Shown piece by piece: positions 1 through 7,617 of a stretch of 43,459 nucleotides of DNA. The stretch's first letter is position 1; each line of letters starts with the position of its first letter. The notes below the pieces were generated by a model. That model was not told the origin of the DNA, made no database searches, and saw nothing but the letters and a program-made list of their open reading frames with translations. The position numbers and the translations under genes were made by a program. Source of the DNA: Thermaceae bacterium (GTDB taxonomy: Bacteria; Deinococcota; Deinococci; Deinococcales; Thermaceae); NCBI GenBank assembly GCA_015478585.1, contig JADMIM010000023.1:1-43459 (forward strand). Reading direction: 5' to 3'.

Positions 1-771
1 CTGCTGATTCGCGCTAGACTCCAAGACTTGGATACGCCCTTGGACTGCTGCCAGATTGCGCTCCAGGCTAGCACGCTCGGTATCCAGGCTGACCCGCTCC
101 TGGATTCTGGCATCGAGTTGAGCTTTGTCTTGGACTAGAGAGCTCGAGCGATTGAATTGTTCCCAACGGTTCTGCGCTGCTCGATAGGTCTGCTCTGCCG
201 GGGTCACTGTCTTTTCAAAAAGCGCCAGGGATATTTTCAACTGATCCAATGGCAGATAGTTGACCTGCCGTGCAGTTGCTCCAGCCCATAAGTTGGCCGC
301 CATGGCCGCTATGTCCGGTGCGGGTGCGTTCACGCTAAAACTAGCAATCAGTGAAGATAGCTGGCCCTGGGCTAAAGGAGCCTGGCTCGAGAAACCACCC
401 TTGAGTTTTATATCCTTGACAAAATACTCGATGGCCGAATGGCTTCGCCTATCCTGCCACTGTTTGGGCAAGTTCCGCACCTTCTGCAAACTTGCCAGCA
501 CGCTCCCCAGCACCTTTTCTGAAAAGGCCATGGCCTTGAGGCTTTCAAAGTTAAGCGGGCGGACATTTTGAACCAGAATCTTTTGTTCGAGCTGAGACTG
601 CACCTGAAGAGGGCTTATGTTGATGGTAGCCGTTGACGCGTAGATAGGCTGAGCTATCCAGTAGGTGTAGCTCAAAGCCAACACCCCCATCAGCGCAGGG
701 ACAACAATCAACACTCTGGCACGTTTGCGGAGGATATAGAACAGTTCAGGTAGAGATAGTTCGTCTTTCAT
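1..771 (-). CDS. Wzz-type chain-length determinant / polysaccharide co-polymerase, N-terminal part
   Basis: The frame is open from an ATG at 771 to the window edge: 257 codons, with the C-terminus missing. The N-terminus has a short charged segment containing LPELFYILRKRARV, then one membrane helix (about residues 19-37), then the extracytoplasmic motif YASTATINI. This is the classic start of Wzz/PCP proteins, which set polysaccharide chain length at the inner membrane. Residues from about 180 on are rich in Ala, Gln, Glu, Arg and Leu and look like the long coiled coil of the family (ending LERNLAAVQGRIQVLESS). Whether a second membrane helix or a fused tyrosine kinase follows cannot be seen. 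It is probably part of an exopolysaccharide locus continuing to the left. No strong ribosome binding site precedes the ATG. Confidence 0.75.
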   Translation of the reverse strand, partial: MKDELSLPELFYILRKRARVLIVVPALMGVLALSYTYWIAQPIYASTATINISPLQVQSQLEQKILVQNVRPLNFESLKAMAFSEKVLGSVLASLQKVRNLPKQWQDRRSHSAIEYFVKDIKLKGGFSSQAPLAQGQLSSLIASFSVNAPAPDIAAMAANLWAGATARQVNYLPLDQLKISLALFEKTVTPAEQTYRAAQNRWEQFNRSSSLVQDKAQLDARIQERVSLDTERASLERNLAAVQGRIQVLESSANQQ

Positions 772-874
772 AAACTAGGCTCTATGAGTCTATTTTCGAG
801 CCATCAATGAATCGTCGAATTCCTCGAGACACCTAAAGCTATATCAATAAACCTTATCCGGCTATTGCAGGTTA

Positions 875-2509
875 TCAAGCCAACATCTCTCGCTTTTCGA
901 TGACCCATGGCGAATATATGCCCTCCAGGAAAGGTTTGTTCCCAATCTGGTATTGCCAATCTGCCGTGGGGTCAAGGCGATAAACTCCGCCCCCCACCAA
1001 AACGCTATCCTCCCAGCCCAGCAAGTGGCGCAGTTTTTGCACCTGTGCCCAGATGGCTTGCCGGGCTCGGGCTCGAGCTTTGGGGGTGGGTTCCATCTGG
1101 GGAAAGAGGGCTTCTACCAAACGATCCAGGGTTTCTTCCCCTTCGGCCTCGAGCAACAGTACCAAAAGTTCGGCGGCTCGGCTGTTGGGTTTGAGCAAGA
1201 TTTCGCGCCCATTGACCTTTACCCGCAGAATACCCCCCGCAGACACCTGCACGCGGGTGCACCCTGGCTTGGAACTGGCCTTGCCGATACTAAACAACGC
1301 GAACAGTTCGGGAAAGCACCCACCCTCCTCCAGCACCCAGGCACTGCTCAGGTCAAAGCTGGCAAGTTCTGATCGGGCCAGGCTCGAGTCTCCTCGCAAA
1401 CAAGCTATTTGAGCCCGGATCAGGGCGACTTTCACGCGGTCACGGAGGTCTATAATTTCGGCCTGGCCCAGCGCGACTTCAGCCCCACTCTGGCTGCCCA
1501 GCATCAGCTTGGCGGCGGCAATCTCGATAAATAGGGCATTGGAGGAGGCTACCGCATGAGCTTGCAAAAAGTAGGGGATCGCCTCAGCCGGTCTACCGCT
1601 CAGGCGCAGGGTGAATCCGATGCCCCATAGGGCCTCTTGACGGTCGTCTAAATCCTGGGCGAGTTTCAGCGCAGCCTCATAACTGAAAATGGCCCGATCC
1701 CACTCCCTCAGCCTGCGGCGCACTGCACCCAAGCCACATAGGGCTCGAGCCTGAAACGCTCTTGCGGGCCGTCTGTGACTGAGTTGCTCGGCCAGCAAAA
1801 GATGAACCTCGGCTTCACGTGGGTCTTGTGCCAAAACTGTGATGCCAAGGCTGTGACGCAGCCAAGCCGAGTAATAGGGGTCATCTTGCAAGTAGGCCAG
1901 GGCTTCGGCCCAAAGGCTCCTGGCTTCGGCAACCTGAGCATAGCGGTAGTGGAGGTTTCCCTCTTCCAACAGACACCGGCCCAGTGCTCCTGCCGACAGA
2001 TGCCGCCGGGCCTGAGCAAACCTAGCCTGCCAGCCTTCTGCGCCTAGCCCTGCCAGGGCTTCGGCCTTGAAACGCAGATAGGTACCTTCATCCTCTTCGA
2101 GTACCTGGGCTTCCAAAGTCTCCAGCAGGCACATCGCCTGTTTGGCCTGTTGCCGGAGGGTAAGCGCCCAAGCGCTGTAAAGGGCTACTCCTGTCGGCAA
2201 CCCGGTGGGAACACTCGACCACCAGTGATATAACCCCAGTAACTCGTCTACCTTGCGCGCCCGACTCAGCACTCTCGCGTAAATTTCGCTAACCGCCCGG
2301 TTCCGCAAAAAGTCGTCCGGCAACCCCGCCAGCATTGCCTCAGCTAGCTCTTTATTGGCCCAATAGGTCTGAGCTAGTTCGGCGAACCGTTGCAGGGTTC
2401 GCACGGCATCATCGGGGTGACCGAGTTGAATCAGCTCGAGGAGAATGCCTATGAGGTCATCTCGGACTATGGGTTTGTGACTTTTGCCGGAGGCTCGAGC
2501 GGCGAACAT
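875..2509 (-). CDS. TPR-repeat regulator with C-terminal winged-helix DNA-binding domain
   Basis: Residues 1 to about 415 are helical TPR-like repeats (for example LAQDLDDRQEALWGIGF). From about 420 a small beta-strand leads into an OmpR/SARP-like winged helix: ILRVKVNGREILLKP, then RAAELLVLLLEAEG, LDRLVEALFP and VGGGVYRLDP. A BTAD domain does not follow, because the protein ends shortly after the wing. It is therefore probably a transcription regulator whose TPR half senses a ligand or partner, as in MalT/SARP-like and RRNPP proteins. The ATG at 2509 is preferred over an in-frame TTG at 2521. A TATAGA box at 2523-2528 would give an almost leaderless message. A small ORF with a signal peptide lies immediately upstream on the same strand. 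The gene shares its architecture with the regulator at 3356-5272, though the two are not close copies. The ligand and targets are unknown. Confidence 0.7.
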   Translation of the reverse strand: MFAARASGKSHKPIVRDDLIGILLELIQLGHPDDAVRTLQRFAELAQTYWANKELAEAMLAGLPDDFLRNRAVSEIYARVLSRARKVDELLGLYHWWSSVPTGLPTGVALYSAWALTLRQQAKQAMCLLETLEAQVLEEDEGTYLRFKAEALAGLGAEGWQARFAQARRHLSAGALGRCLLEEGNLHYRYAQVAEARSLWAEALAYLQDDPYYSAWLRHSLGITVLAQDPREAEVHLLLAEQLSHRRPARAFQARALCGLGAVRRRLREWDRAIFSYEAALKLAQDLDDRQEALWGIGFTLRLSGRPAEAIPYFLQAHAVASSNALFIEIAAAKLMLGSQSGAEVALGQAEIIDLRDRVKVALIRAQIACLRGDSSLARSELASFDLSSAWVLEEGGCFPELFALFSIGKASSKPGCTRVQVSAGGILRVKVNGREILLKPNSRAAELLVLLLEAEGEETLDRLVEALFPQMEPTPKARARARQAIWAQVQKLRHLLGWEDSVLVGGGVYRLDPTADWQYQIGNKPFLEGIYSPWVIEKREMLA

Positions 2510-2602
2510 AGATAGACCCAATTCTATACAGCCAGCGGCAGGCTCGAAGAAAGACCCTCGAGCCTGCTCGCCCCTATCGCGGTTCCCCTGAAGAAAACCG
2601 TA

Positions 2603-2827
2603 CTAGCCGCCCGCACCAACCTTTGGCCCATCACCATCCGCGAAGAACCCCGGAAAAGAATGAATGCTCTGTCCTGCCGGAACTGAAAAAGCCGACATCA
2701 AGAGCAGGGCCAGAACCAGCCAGCGCCCCGCTTTGCGGGATACCAAGGTCTTTAGGCCGAACCGAACGGTGGTGTGAATATGGTTTTTGTTTTCCACGCC
2801 CGATAGCTTGAGGTTGGGGCGCGTCAA
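2603..2827 (-). CDS. small putative exported peptide next to TPR regulator
   Basis: The open frame is 74 codons from a TTG at 2827. A later TTG in front of VSRKAGRWLVLALLL would give a more normal signal peptide of about 47 residues in total. The core is positive residues (SRKAGR), a hydrophobic stretch (WLVLALLLMSAF) and a small-residue region (SVPAGQ), followed by a short tail ending DGDGPKVGAGG. It lies on the same strand and about 90 bases upstream of the TPR regulator start. The layout resembles a peptide pheromone precursor beside its TPR receptor, but that is inference. Ribosome binding sites for either start are poor, so the gene call itself is uncertain. Confidence 0.35.
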   Translation of the reverse strand: MTRPNLKLSGVENKNHIHTTVRFGLKTLVSRKAGRWLVLALLLMSAFSVPAGQSIHSFPGFFADGDGPKVGAGG

Positions 2828-2829
2828 TT

Positions 2830-3142
2830 CCTGTCGCGCTGCTTGAGGGGAAGTGCGGAATACCAGGATAAGGAGTCAAAGCCGTAACAAATGGGGGCAG
2901 CACCTATCTAAACCCCGTACCTGCCGGTGCCAAAGAGCTGCTTCCAACCTCCTTTTCTCTCAGCCATGCCCCCGGCATCAAGGCTGGAGCCTACCCCCAA
3001 TTTCTTGAAGTCCGGATTGAACGAGGCGATTTCCCCGCCCAGCACCACCAGGTAAGCATCCTGGAAGTCCGCGCCATGCCGTACCTGGAGAGCAAGGGTC
3101 GGCTCGCAGTGCTGCTGTCCCAGCACCTCCCAGGAGCTATAA
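2830..3142 (+). other. gene-poor, apparently decayed stretch
   Basis: No intact gene is recognisable. On the plus strand one frame stays open through SFSLSHAPGIKAGAYPQF and SILEVRAMPYLESKGRL with no good start codon, then runs into the IS3-like remnant. On the minus strand a 72-codon frame overlaps it. I cannot assign a family to either. The simplest reading is leftover coding DNA of unknown origin next to an old insertion. Confidence 0.3.
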
Positions 3143-3347
3143 AAATATCAAATCACCCAGAGTATCTCGGGCCAAGGCAATTGCTTTCTACAACGCCGCT
3201 GTTGAGTCCTTCTTGGCTACCCTCGAGACCCAGGAGGTCAAGCTCCTGGGCAAAGCCAGCTACCCCACCTGCCAGGCCGCCCAAGTATCGTGGTTCTCTG
3301 CTCAGAGCGGCCCAGTAAATACCCTCAGGCCATCCCAAGGTTCATGA
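3143..3347 (+). pseudogene. IS3-family transposase (OrfB) remnant, frameshifted
   Basis: Translation gives ITQSISGQGNC (3152-3184), then after a one-base shift FYNAAVESFLATLETQEV and later GKASYPTCQAA. This lines up with the end of the DDE integrase core of IS3-family OrfB, where the usual words are like ITQSMSRKGNCYDN, AVVESFFATLK and YPTREAAR. The catalytic Glu (in VESF) is kept and the Asp of YDNA is lost. Everything before this point of the transposase is missing and the usual FYN-x-x-R-x-H ending is unrecognisable. It is clearly dead. The match is to the family, by eye; the subgroup is not determined. Confidence 0.75.
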
Positions 3348-3358
3348 AAACCGCTCTA
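3341..3358 (-). repeat. TAGAGCGGTTTTCAT motif, copy 1
   Basis: Read on the minus strand this is TAGAGCGGTTTTCATGAA. It follows directly on the decayed IS3-like fragment. Related copies lie at 21493-21510, 31101-31114 and 32611-32627. It may be the end of a vanished mobile element. Confidence 0.5.
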
Positions 3359-5272
3359 ATTGAGCCGTTGGAATTCCCGCCGCAACTCGGCTAGGGCCGG
3401 AGGCAACTCTCCTAGCTCGTTCTCGAAGCGGTGAACCAGCCGGGTAATGGTGCGCCGGGCCGCAGCCTCACCTTGCAGAGCCTTGGTAGCCCGCACCAAG
3501 TATTCGTTGAGGGCTTCGTCGTAGGGCTCGATTTCCAGCAGTCGCCCAGCAAGGCTCAGGCATTTTTCGTACTGACCTTTGGCGAACCAACCCTCGATGG
3601 TCTCGAGCCCAGTACGAATTACCGACCAAGCGATGTCCTGGCGCTCGTTGTTGGCCCATTCGCTGTCGGCAGCAGGCAAGAACGGCCCCTGGTAAATGTC
3701 CAGCGCCTTGGCAAGCCCTTCCTCACCCCCGCTGGAGAGCGCTTGTTGCAACTCGGCTACGTCCCAGTTCAGCTCGAGGCCCCCACCCACCACCGAGTAG
3801 GTTTTGGAGGCATTGGAGAAAGGTACGCTCATCCCCGAAATTGCCCGTGCCAGGTCGTAGCGCACCTGATGGAAGTAGTTACGGGCACTTTCGGGAGTTT
3901 CGTCAGGGAAAAGCATAAGCAGAATTTGCTCGAGGGTACTTCCGGGATGCCCCAGCAAGTAGGACAACACTTCCACGCTGCGGCGCATATCCAGCCGCAC
4001 CCGCTTACCATTGGCGACAATTTGGGCTTGCCCCAGAGTACGAACCTCCACCCACAGCGGAGCCTGACCGGGAAGCTGTTGCAAGTCGTTGTAGAGCACG
4101 CGGGCATAGGCATCCTCGGGCAACCCCGAGAGATGCGCCACCAGACGGGGCAGATAGCGAAGCTCAATAAGCAGTGGGAATCCCGAGCCAATGGCATAAC
4201 GGGCCTGAGCCGCCTTGGATAGGGCTGCGGTAGCCAGCCTGCTTTGCCCACTACGCAAATGCCACTCTGCCAGGTGCAGCCACCCCCAGGCTGCCTCGCG
4301 GTCTAGCCCCAACCGCTCGAAGGTTTGTGTGGCCTGCTCGAGCCACTTCCCAGCTTCCGACTGCCCCGCCTTGCTCTGCAAAGCCCCTTGGCGCAACCAG
4401 TAATAGCTTTGAGCCTTCTCGTTGATGGTCAGGCTTTTGGCCCTGGCGAGGTGGCCTCGAGCCTGTTCCAAGCGCCCCTCAGCGGTCTCGAGGGCACACA
4501 AGTTGAGTTCGGCGTAGCATTCGGTCTCGGTATCTTGAGCCTCACGGGAAAGCTGGGCAGTTTGCTGGAAAAGCTCAGAGGTTTGTTTTTTCTCACCTCG
4601 AGCCTTTTCCAAAATCCCAGCGACGTACTGCACAAAAGAAGCAGCCAAGGGAACGTGCTCGAGATGACTCACAGCCTGCTGCAAATCGCTGTGAGCTTCC
4701 TCGAAACGCCCCAAATAGCTCAGACAAAGCGCTCGAGCGGCACGAATATAAACTACCTTGGCAGGGTTGGCAGCCTGTAGGGCGGTTTCAAAGTAGTCAG
4801 CGGCCTGGTGGTCACGGCCTCGAGCACTGTACACTCGCCCTAAAAGTTGACCAATCCCCGCCAGGAGCTTCTGTCCTGTAGGCGTTTCATAAGCTGCGGC
4901 CCAGGCTTGCTCAAGGGCCTCCGAGGCTTCAACCAGATTTCCATTTACCAAATGAATTGCTCCCCACTCACGCAGAGCCATTGCTTGGTCAAAACTGGGA
5001 AGGATCTTAATGTTTACTCGTTCAATTGCTTCTCTACCTAATGTTCCTTGACCCAATAAACGATAGGCCGCTGCAAGTTCAATTCCAGCTTCCTCACAAC
5101 CCCCGGCACGAGCCTTTAGCAGTAGGTTTCGAGCTTGTTGCAATTTTTGCTGATTAAGCAGACATAAAGCGGCCATGCGACCATCTTGAAAGGTTGGACT
5201 TGGAAGAGCTTGGTACAAACACCAACCTCCTTCAAAGTCTCCCTCCAAGAATTTTCTCAGCACAGCACTCAT
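3356..5272 (-). CDS. SARP-like regulator: TPR sensor, winged helix, BTAD domain
   Basis: 638 residues. About 1-400 are TPR-like helical repeats. About 406-500 form an OmpR/SARP winged helix (VRTLGQAQIVANGKRVRLD, then EVLSYLLGHPG, LEQILLMLFPDETPESARNYF, VRYDLARA). About 500-630 match the bacterial transcriptional activator domain (ALDIYQGPFLP, then WSVIRTGLETIEGWFAKGQYEKCLSLAGRLLEIEPYDE split over its helices, ending in HRFENELGELP). Streptomyces SARPs have the winged helix first; here the sensor precedes it. The gene is divergent from a tiny exported-peptide gene. The gap holds three perfect direct repeats spaced 11-12 bases, the spacing known for SARP operators. Its own promoter (TTGTAT, 18 bases, TATAAA) abuts those repeats, so autoregulation is likely. 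I infer that it activates the peptide gene and perhaps the EAL gene; the ligand is unknown. Confidence 0.8.
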   Translation of the reverse strand: MSAVLRKFLEGDFEGGWCLYQALPSPTFQDGRMAALCLLNQQKLQQARNLLLKARAGGCEEAGIELAAAYRLLGQGTLGREAIERVNIKILPSFDQAMALREWGAIHLVNGNLVEASEALEQAWAAAYETPTGQKLLAGIGQLLGRVYSARGRDHQAADYFETALQAANPAKVVYIRAARALCLSYLGRFEEAHSDLQQAVSHLEHVPLAASFVQYVAGILEKARGEKKQTSELFQQTAQLSREAQDTETECYAELNLCALETAEGRLEQARGHLARAKSLTINEKAQSYYWLRQGALQSKAGQSEAGKWLEQATQTFERLGLDREAAWGWLHLAEWHLRSGQSRLATAALSKAAQARYAIGSGFPLLIELRYLPRLVAHLSGLPEDAYARVLYNDLQQLPGQAPLWVEVRTLGQAQIVANGKRVRLDMRRSVEVLSYLLGHPGSTLEQILLMLFPDETPESARNYFHQVRYDLARAISGMSVPFSNASKTYSVVGGGLELNWDVAELQQALSSGGEEGLAKALDIYQGPFLPAADSEWANNERQDIAWSVIRTGLETIEGWFAKGQYEKCLSLAGRLLEIEPYDEALNEYLVRATKALQGEAAARRTITRLVHRFENELGELPPALAELRREFQRLN

Positions 5273-5289
5273 AGCTATAACCTACACCA

Positions 5290-5319
5290 TTTATAGTCCT
5301 AACCAGTGGGTAAATACAA
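5290..5319 (-). promoter_or_regulatory. promoter of the SARP-like regulator
   Basis: On the minus strand a TTGTAT -35 (5314-5319) and a TATAAA -10 (5290-5295) are separated by 18 bases. The -10 ends 17 bases before the ATG at 5272. The -35 overlaps the degenerate repeat AAATACA at 5312-5318, so a protein bound to the repeat array would touch this promoter. Confidence 0.55.
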
Positions 5320-5351
5320 CCCAATACGTTTCCCAATACGTACCCAATACG
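5312..5351 (+). promoter_or_regulatory. direct-repeat operator, CCCAATACG x3 plus degenerate copy
   Basis: CCCAATACG occurs at 5320-5328, 5332-5340 and 5343-5351, with start-to-start spacings of 12 and 11 bases. A weaker AAATACA lies one further turn upstream (5312-5318). Sites on the same DNA face at about 11 bases are typical of SARP DNA-binding domains. The third repeat occupies the -35 position relative to a TATACC -10 at 5366-5371 for the plus-strand peptide gene, which lacks a consensus -35, as expected of an activator-dependent promoter. Confidence 0.6.
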
Positions 5352-5365
5352 CCCCTCTTTTAGGG

Positions 5366-5371
5366 TATACC
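5366..5371 (+). promoter_or_regulatory. candidate -10 of the exported-peptide gene
   Basis: TATACC lies 14 bases after the last direct repeat and about 40 bases before the ATG at 5413. No consensus -35 is seen; the repeat array takes its place. Confidence 0.4.
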
Positions 5372-5412
5372 TCATGCATCTAAGGATGCGAGCTAATAGA
5401 GGAGGAAACATA

Positions 5413-5517
5413 ATGAACCCTATCCAACTTAACAAAATCACCCGCCTAGTGATTTTTATACTCTCAATCCTTGCTAGCCTTGCTTTAGCTGACCCATCAG
5501 GAGCAGGCACAATATAG
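5413..5517 (+). CDS. 34-residue exported peptide, putative signalling peptide precursor
   Basis: An ATG follows the excellent ribosome binding site GAGGAGG at a spacing of six bases. The product starts MNPIQLNKITR, continues with a hydrophobic core (LVIFILSILASLALA) ending in a signal-peptidase-like Ala-Leu-Ala, and leaves only DPSGAGTI as a mature tail. A protein this short that is nearly all signal peptide fits a peptide pheromone precursor such as those of the Phr/PapR/SHP type. Its divergent neighbour is a TPR-BTAD regulator, and an operator-like repeat array lies at its -35. The EAL phosphodiesterase gene starts 71 bases downstream on the same strand and may be co-transcribed. The function is inferred from context; no homologue is recognised. 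Confidence 0.6.
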   Translation: MNPIQLNKITRLVIFILSILASLALADPSGAGTI

Positions 5518-5588
5518 CCGAAAATTAGTCAGAGCAAACTTCTTCCAAATCTACTTTTGCCTTTTTTAGGCTATAAGGAACGTCGTCA

Positions 5589-7559
5589 ATGGGTGAACCT
5601 ATCCTTCTACCTGATCCAATGCCCATCAAACCAGTCCCCTGGAGCGTGGCTCTCTCGAGCCTCGCTTCTTATGTCTTGGTGTTCGTCTTGGTCTTTCCGC
5701 ATATTGGGATGGCGGCTTCACCGTTGGTGGCGTTATGGATCGGGGTGCTGGGCTGGTTCTATGGGGCTAGGGTCGGGGTGTTGGCCGGGGTGTTGGCAAT
5801 TCCTTTGCACCTGCTGCTCTATGTAGGGTTCAGGGCTTCGCCGGAGTTGGCTTTTTTGCGCCTTAGCCCGTATTTGTGGATTGGGCTTGGGTTCGTGATG
5901 GGCTGGCTGCGCGAAACCCTAGACCGCTTGCACATCAGCAAAGAAGGGTATCACCGCTTGGTGCAACAGGCTCCGGTGGGCATTTTGGTTCACGATGGGC
6001 AGCGCATCCAATACGCCAACCCTAGGGCTTTGCAGCTACTGGGCGCTACAGCGGGAGAAATCTTGGGGCAAAAGCTCTCGGCCATTGTTGCCCCGGAGAG
6101 CCTCGAGCATTTGAGCAGTCGGGCCGAGGCTCCACCTCCCCTCGAGCTGCAACTCCAGCGCCCCGATCATTCGGCGGTGACCGTGGAGTGGGTTACGGTG
6201 CCCCTGACGGTACAGGGGCACACCGTGTTTCAGGTGGTTCTGCACGACCTTACCGAGACCCGGCAGGTTCAGGCCACCCTCGAGCATCTTACCTACCGCG
6301 ACCCCATCACCGGCCTACCCAACCGGGCGGCTTTGCACAGTGCGGCAACCGAGTTGCTGGTTGCAGACAAAACCGTTGGGGTGCTGTGGCTCGAGCTACA
6401 CGACTTCAGGGGTTATGTCTCCGGGCTGGGGCACGAAGGGGCCAATGCTCTGCTACAGATGCTAGCCCAGCGCCTGCTGGCCCATGCCCGTCGGGGAGAC
6501 TCGCTGGCTTATATGGGCGAGGGAAGCTTTGCCCTGCTGGCTCCATCCACCGAGCACGATGGGTATTTACCGCTGGCGCAGCGGATGCTCGAGGCGCTAC
6601 AGCCTCCGGTGATGCTGGACCAACAAGCCGTTCATCTGCGAGCAGCGGTGGGGATGGCCTCCTATCCCCATGACGGAGCCGACCTCGAAGCACTGCTCAG
6701 CGCAGCCGTAGCCGCCTATGCCCAGGCTAAAGTCGAGGCTCATGCGGTTGCCTTTTACGACCCCCGTCATCGTCAGGACGTGCGCGAGCAGATGAGCCTC
6801 GAGAGCGACCTCCATCAGGCTTTGCAGAGTGGAGCCCTGAGCTTGCACTTTCAGCCAGTGCTCGACTTGCAGCAAGACCGGGTGGTGGGGGCAGAAGCGC
6901 TGGTACGCTGGTTTCATCCCACCAGGGGGGCGGTCAGCCCAGGGCTATTCATCCCCCTGGCTGAGGAGCGGGGCCTGATTCGGGCTTTAGACCGATTCGT
7001 GCTCGAGCAGGCTCTGCAAACAGCCCGCAAGCTACCGGGCTGGGTGGCGGTCAATCTTTCGGCCCAGAGCTTCTTAGACCCTGGCTTGCCGGGGTTCGTG
7101 CGGGATTGCCTGGAATACTCCAACGTCGAGCCTAAGCGCCTGGTGCTGGAAATTACTGAGCGGGTGCTGACCCTACCCTCCAAAGCCCAACCCGTTCTGG
7201 ACAGCTTGCAAGCTTTGGGCATACAAGTAGCAGTGGACGATTTCGGCACTGGACACTCATCCCTGAGCTATTTACGCGAGTTCAGCCTGAACTACCTCAA
7301 AGTAGACCAGGCTTTTACCGGACGCATTAGCGGCAGTGAAAAGGACGAGGCCATACTTCAAGGCATCTTTACCCTGGCCAGGGGTCTAGGGCTGCACGTG
7401 ATCGCCGAGGGCGTGGAAAGACCCGCCCAACTGCGTTGGTTACGCAGTGCAGGCTGCGAGCTGGCCCAGGGCTATCACATCGCCCGCCCCATGGACGATG
7501 AAGCCCTGAACCGGCTGCTGGCCTCGAGGGAACCCTCCAGACGGGTATATCAGGATTAA
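5589..7559 (+). CDS. membrane PAS / degenerate GGDEF / EAL protein, probable c-di-GMP phosphodiesterase
   Basis: Several membrane helices lie within residues 16 to about 100 and anchor the protein. A PAS domain follows (about 117-225, GYHRLVQQAPVGILVHDG), then a GGDEF domain (about 235-385, YRDPITGLPNRAAL) and an EAL domain (about 397-645). The GGDEF signature has decayed to MGEGSF (309-314), so cyclase activity is unlikely. The EAL domain looks complete: EALVRW (436-441), VNLSAQSF, LEITE, DDFGTGHSSLSYL (550 on), LKVDQAF and IAEGVE. It should therefore hydrolyse c-di-GMP, with the GGDEF half possibly a GTP-binding regulator. The start is supported by AAGGAA nine bases before the ATG. Its position behind the exported-peptide gene suggests control by the neighbouring SARP-like regulator. 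Confidence 0.88.
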   Translation: MGEPILLPDPMPIKPVPWSVALSSLASYVLVFVLVFPHIGMAASPLVALWIGVLGWFYGARVGVLAGVLAIPLHLLLYVGFRASPELAFLRLSPYLWIGLGFVMGWLRETLDRLHISKEGYHRLVQQAPVGILVHDGQRIQYANPRALQLLGATAGEILGQKLSAIVAPESLEHLSSRAEAPPPLELQLQRPDHSAVTVEWVTVPLTVQGHTVFQVVLHDLTETRQVQATLEHLTYRDPITGLPNRAALHSAATELLVADKTVGVLWLELHDFRGYVSGLGHEGANALLQMLAQRLLAHARRGDSLAYMGEGSFALLAPSTEHDGYLPLAQRMLEALQPPVMLDQQAVHLRAAVGMASYPHDGADLEALLSAAVAAYAQAKVEAHAVAFYDPRHRQDVREQMSLESDLHQALQSGALSLHFQPVLDLQQDRVVGAEALVRWFHPTRGAVSPGLFIPLAEERGLIRALDRFVLEQALQTARKLPGWVAVNLSAQSFLDPGLPGFVRDCLEYSNVEPKRLVLEITERVLTLPSKAQPVLDSLQALGIQVAVDDFGTGHSSLSYLREFSLNYLKVDQAFTGRISGSEKDEAILQGIFTLARGLGLHVIAEGVERPAQLRWLRSAGCELAQGYHIARPMDDEALNRLLASREPSRRVYQD

Positions 7560-7617
7560 AACGCCCTCCCAGACGGGGTTATCTAGTAGGGCAATTTCGC
7601 CGTGCTCGAGCTTGAAA

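Noticed and set aside
3431-4222. 263-codon plus-strand frame opposite the SARP-like regulator
   Set aside because: It is a shadow of the GC-rich regulator gene with no family pattern or ribosome binding site.
5232-5510. 92-codon minus-strand frame over the regulator/peptide intergenic region
   Set aside because: It covers promoters and repeats, has no ribosome binding site, and the regulator frame starts cleanly at 5272.
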